A stretch of DNA of 64,000 nucleotides from Nostoc parmelioides FACHB-3921 (GTDB lineage Bacteria; Cyanobacteriota; Cyanobacteriia; Cyanobacteriales; Nostocaceae): NCBI RefSeq assembly GCF_014696625.1, contig NZ_JACJQL010000022.1, positions 45,345 through 109,344 of the forward strand, written 5' to 3'. Made by a program: the position numbers and the translations under genes. This document shows positions 63,601 to 64,000 of this stretch, one piece after another. Below the pieces are notes generated by a model. The model saw nothing but the letters and a program-made list of their open reading frames with translations. It did no database searches and was not told the origin of the DNA. Each line of letters begins with the position of its first letter. Positions within the stretch are counted from its first letter, which is position 1.

Positions 63601-64000
63601 CGCAGGCACAAATGAATTTGTCAGTGCCGTACTTCTCCGCATCACCGAGCAGACTGCAACGATTACAGTACCGGTGTTTAATAACGGGGAAGTAGATGGG
63701 CCACGGACTTATACCTATACCCTCCGCGATGGGGAGCAGTATCAAGTTAACCCCGAAGCAAACCAAGTAACCATAACAATTGACGACACTATGACTATTG
63801 AACAGCCCGTAGTAGGATTCACCGCCAGCCCCGTAGTAAGTGAAGTAGATGGGCCTGGCGTAGTGCTGATATTCAATGCCCAAGGCATCATCCCAGCAGA
63901 AGGCGTAGTAGTCAGCGTCGGTGGAGATTTCCGCACCTCGGCGGTGGAGCAAGGGTTGCAATTCCGTCAAGTGGTTGAGTCAGAAGGCGTGGAATATCTT
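60608..64000 (+). CDS. Giant Calx-beta / cadherin-like repeat protein, 5' part
   Basis: Open from the ATG at 60608 to the window end, at least 1131 aa; the stop lies beyond. No signal peptide. A Calx-beta-like domain (about 1-130, VVYTLQSGTGYTVDPSFSAV) is followed by a PPPPP linker, then five exact-length 101-residue repeats (about 136-640) each with VNDSY, NGVLSNDTDAQSD and GTDSFTY: Ig/cadherin-like domains of VCBS type. From about 641 come at least four more Calx-beta-like domains (SFTASPTNLVE, SLTASPDVVSE, SVSATPTTLFE, GFTASPVVSE). Acidic motifs NDT/DSF suggest calcium binding. Without a signal peptide, a type I secretion route through a C-terminal signal is likely, but the C-terminus is not seen. 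Confidence 0.88.
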   Translation, partial: MTTVKFTTNTTTIIETQDTVLTFRFELSEPPPAGGVRVYLLGNVPQSLTQLDLFAISFTGGGVPQGDFDFSGFFFNITSQVATVSVPIFQDGIPEGQQSVVYTLQSGTGYTVDPSFSAVTVNFYDNPSQVPPPPPPNNPPVTVNDSYSTQAGQQLVVGATNGVLSNDTDAQSDPLTAAVVQAPSNGSVTLNADGSFAYTPNAGFVGTDSFTYLANDTKANSAPATVSITVTAPPPPPNNPPVTVNDSYSTEAGQQLVVAVANGVLSNDTDAQSDPLTAAVVQAPSNGTLSFNADGSFAYTPNAGFVGTDSFTYLANDTKANSAPATVSITVTAPPPPPNDPPATVNDSYSTQAGQQLVVAAANGVLSNDTDAQSDPLTAAVVQAPSNGTLSFNADGSFAYTPNAGFVGTDSFTYLANDTKANSAPATVSITVTAPPPPPNDPPVTVNDSYSTEAGQALIVDAANGVLSNDTDAQSDPLTAAVAQAPSNGIVTFNTDGSFTYTPNAGFVGTDSFTYLANDSKTNSTPATVNITVNAAPPPPNDPPVTVNDSYTTTVGQELIVDVANGVLSNDTDAQSDSLTAAVVQAPNNGSLTLNSNGSFSYTPNAGFSGTDSFTYRANDSKADSTPATVNITVNPPTTMPTISFTASPTNLVEANNDSIVLTFQLSEPPPEGGLEVTFDSGVERSLAEFDVFSAAFDGVRFLRANATSSAVTVRLLQQTATITLPLFRDEVVEGAETFTYTLSPVPGYDFVPGENAITFTINDTAPSTLPVVSLTASPDVVSEAEGTVLTLTFNTTGDIPPEGITVRLQGDVANILRQFTAAQVRFDAEANVFYRFDRPLVETGVTGGTLDLFALETDLSSFTFTILEPTATINLPVLNDILEESDATFTYTLQAGEGYTVDPAASSASFTVTDGVPGGVGPVVSVSATPTTLFESEQTVLTITFTLDSPPPEGGVVVYLDSGVPRSIAQFNVTVDNPRNPEDTLNPVGLTTTGGAIAGTNEFVSAVLLRITEQTATITVPVFNNGEVDGPRTYTYTLRDGEQYQVNPEANQVTITIDDTMTIEQPVVGFTASPVVSEVDGPGVVLIFNAQGIIPAEGVVVSVGGDFRTSAVEQGLQFRQVVESEGVEYL
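61013..62527 (+). repeat. Five tandem 303-bp repeats in coding sequence
   Basis: Units begin at 61013, 61316, 61619, 61922 and 62225, always 303 bp (101 codons) apart, each starting with CCxAAcxA(T/C)CCx (PNNP or PNDP). Units two and three are almost identical over most of their length, while units four and five have drifted, which suggests recent duplication or gene conversion in the middle. Confidence 0.92.

Overview
The window looks like the chromosome of a filamentous, probably heterocyst-forming cyanobacterium (Nostoc/Anabaena type). Signs are the many HIP1 octamers (GCGATCGC), heptanucleotide short tandem repeats between genes (TTTTGAA, GAGTAAT, TGTTGAC, GGGTGTG types), an amt1-amtB ammonium transporter pair with an NtcA-like site, AMIN-TonB receptor architecture, DUF1400 hydrolases and Calx-beta/cadherin-like repeat proteins. 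This is inference from gene content; no marker gene is present to name the species.

Layout. 0.3-4.6 kb: two ammonium transporters and an SGNH hydrolase (+). 4.7-10.1 kb: two minus-strand ABC systems, an osmoprotectant (glycine betaine/choline type) importer and an ABC-2 exporter of unknown substrate. 10.7-15.6 kb: DUF1400 alpha/beta-hydrolase, short-chain dehydrogenase, GH57 glycosidase. 15.6-16.0 kb: an IS5-type remnant with intact ends. 16.0-34.7 kb: a three-gene minus-strand assembly line, transcribed FAAL-ACAD-ACP, then PKS, then PKS, both PKSs with KS-AT-DH-MT-ER-KR-ACP and no release domain. 35.1-40.4 kb: divergent type-I-like secretion genes (parvulin, ABC exporter with a degenerate C39 domain, HlyD adaptor). 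40.6-49.2 kb: TonB receptor, MFS exporter, ABC ATPase and an ABC-2 permease fused to a degenerate M1 peptidase domain, resembling a metallophore export/uptake set. 49.2-57.5 kb: accessory genes including a truncated Rpn-type gene, a VapBC-like toxin-antitoxin pair bracketed by copies of a MITE-like repeat, an SbmA/BacA-like ABC protein with a VOC protein, a DUF3102 protein with a methyltransferase-like but degenerate tail, and a coupled pair of an Apd1/Aim32-type [2Fe-2S] protein and a COG4280-like membrane protein. 57.6-64 kb: fatty acid hydroxylase/sterol desaturase family protein, serine hydrolase with a PEP-CTERM-like tail, and the start of a giant Calx-beta/cadherin-like repeat protein that runs off the window.

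Most notable: the lipid-type PKS locus has no visible product or release enzyme; its genes carry several different dispersed genomic repeats inserted in frame, so repeat DNA is translated; elsewhere the same repeats supply stop codons. Catalytic sites are lost in several recognisable domains (C39, M1, DNA methyltransferase-like), suggesting repurposing. No tRNA, rRNA or CRISPR array was seen.
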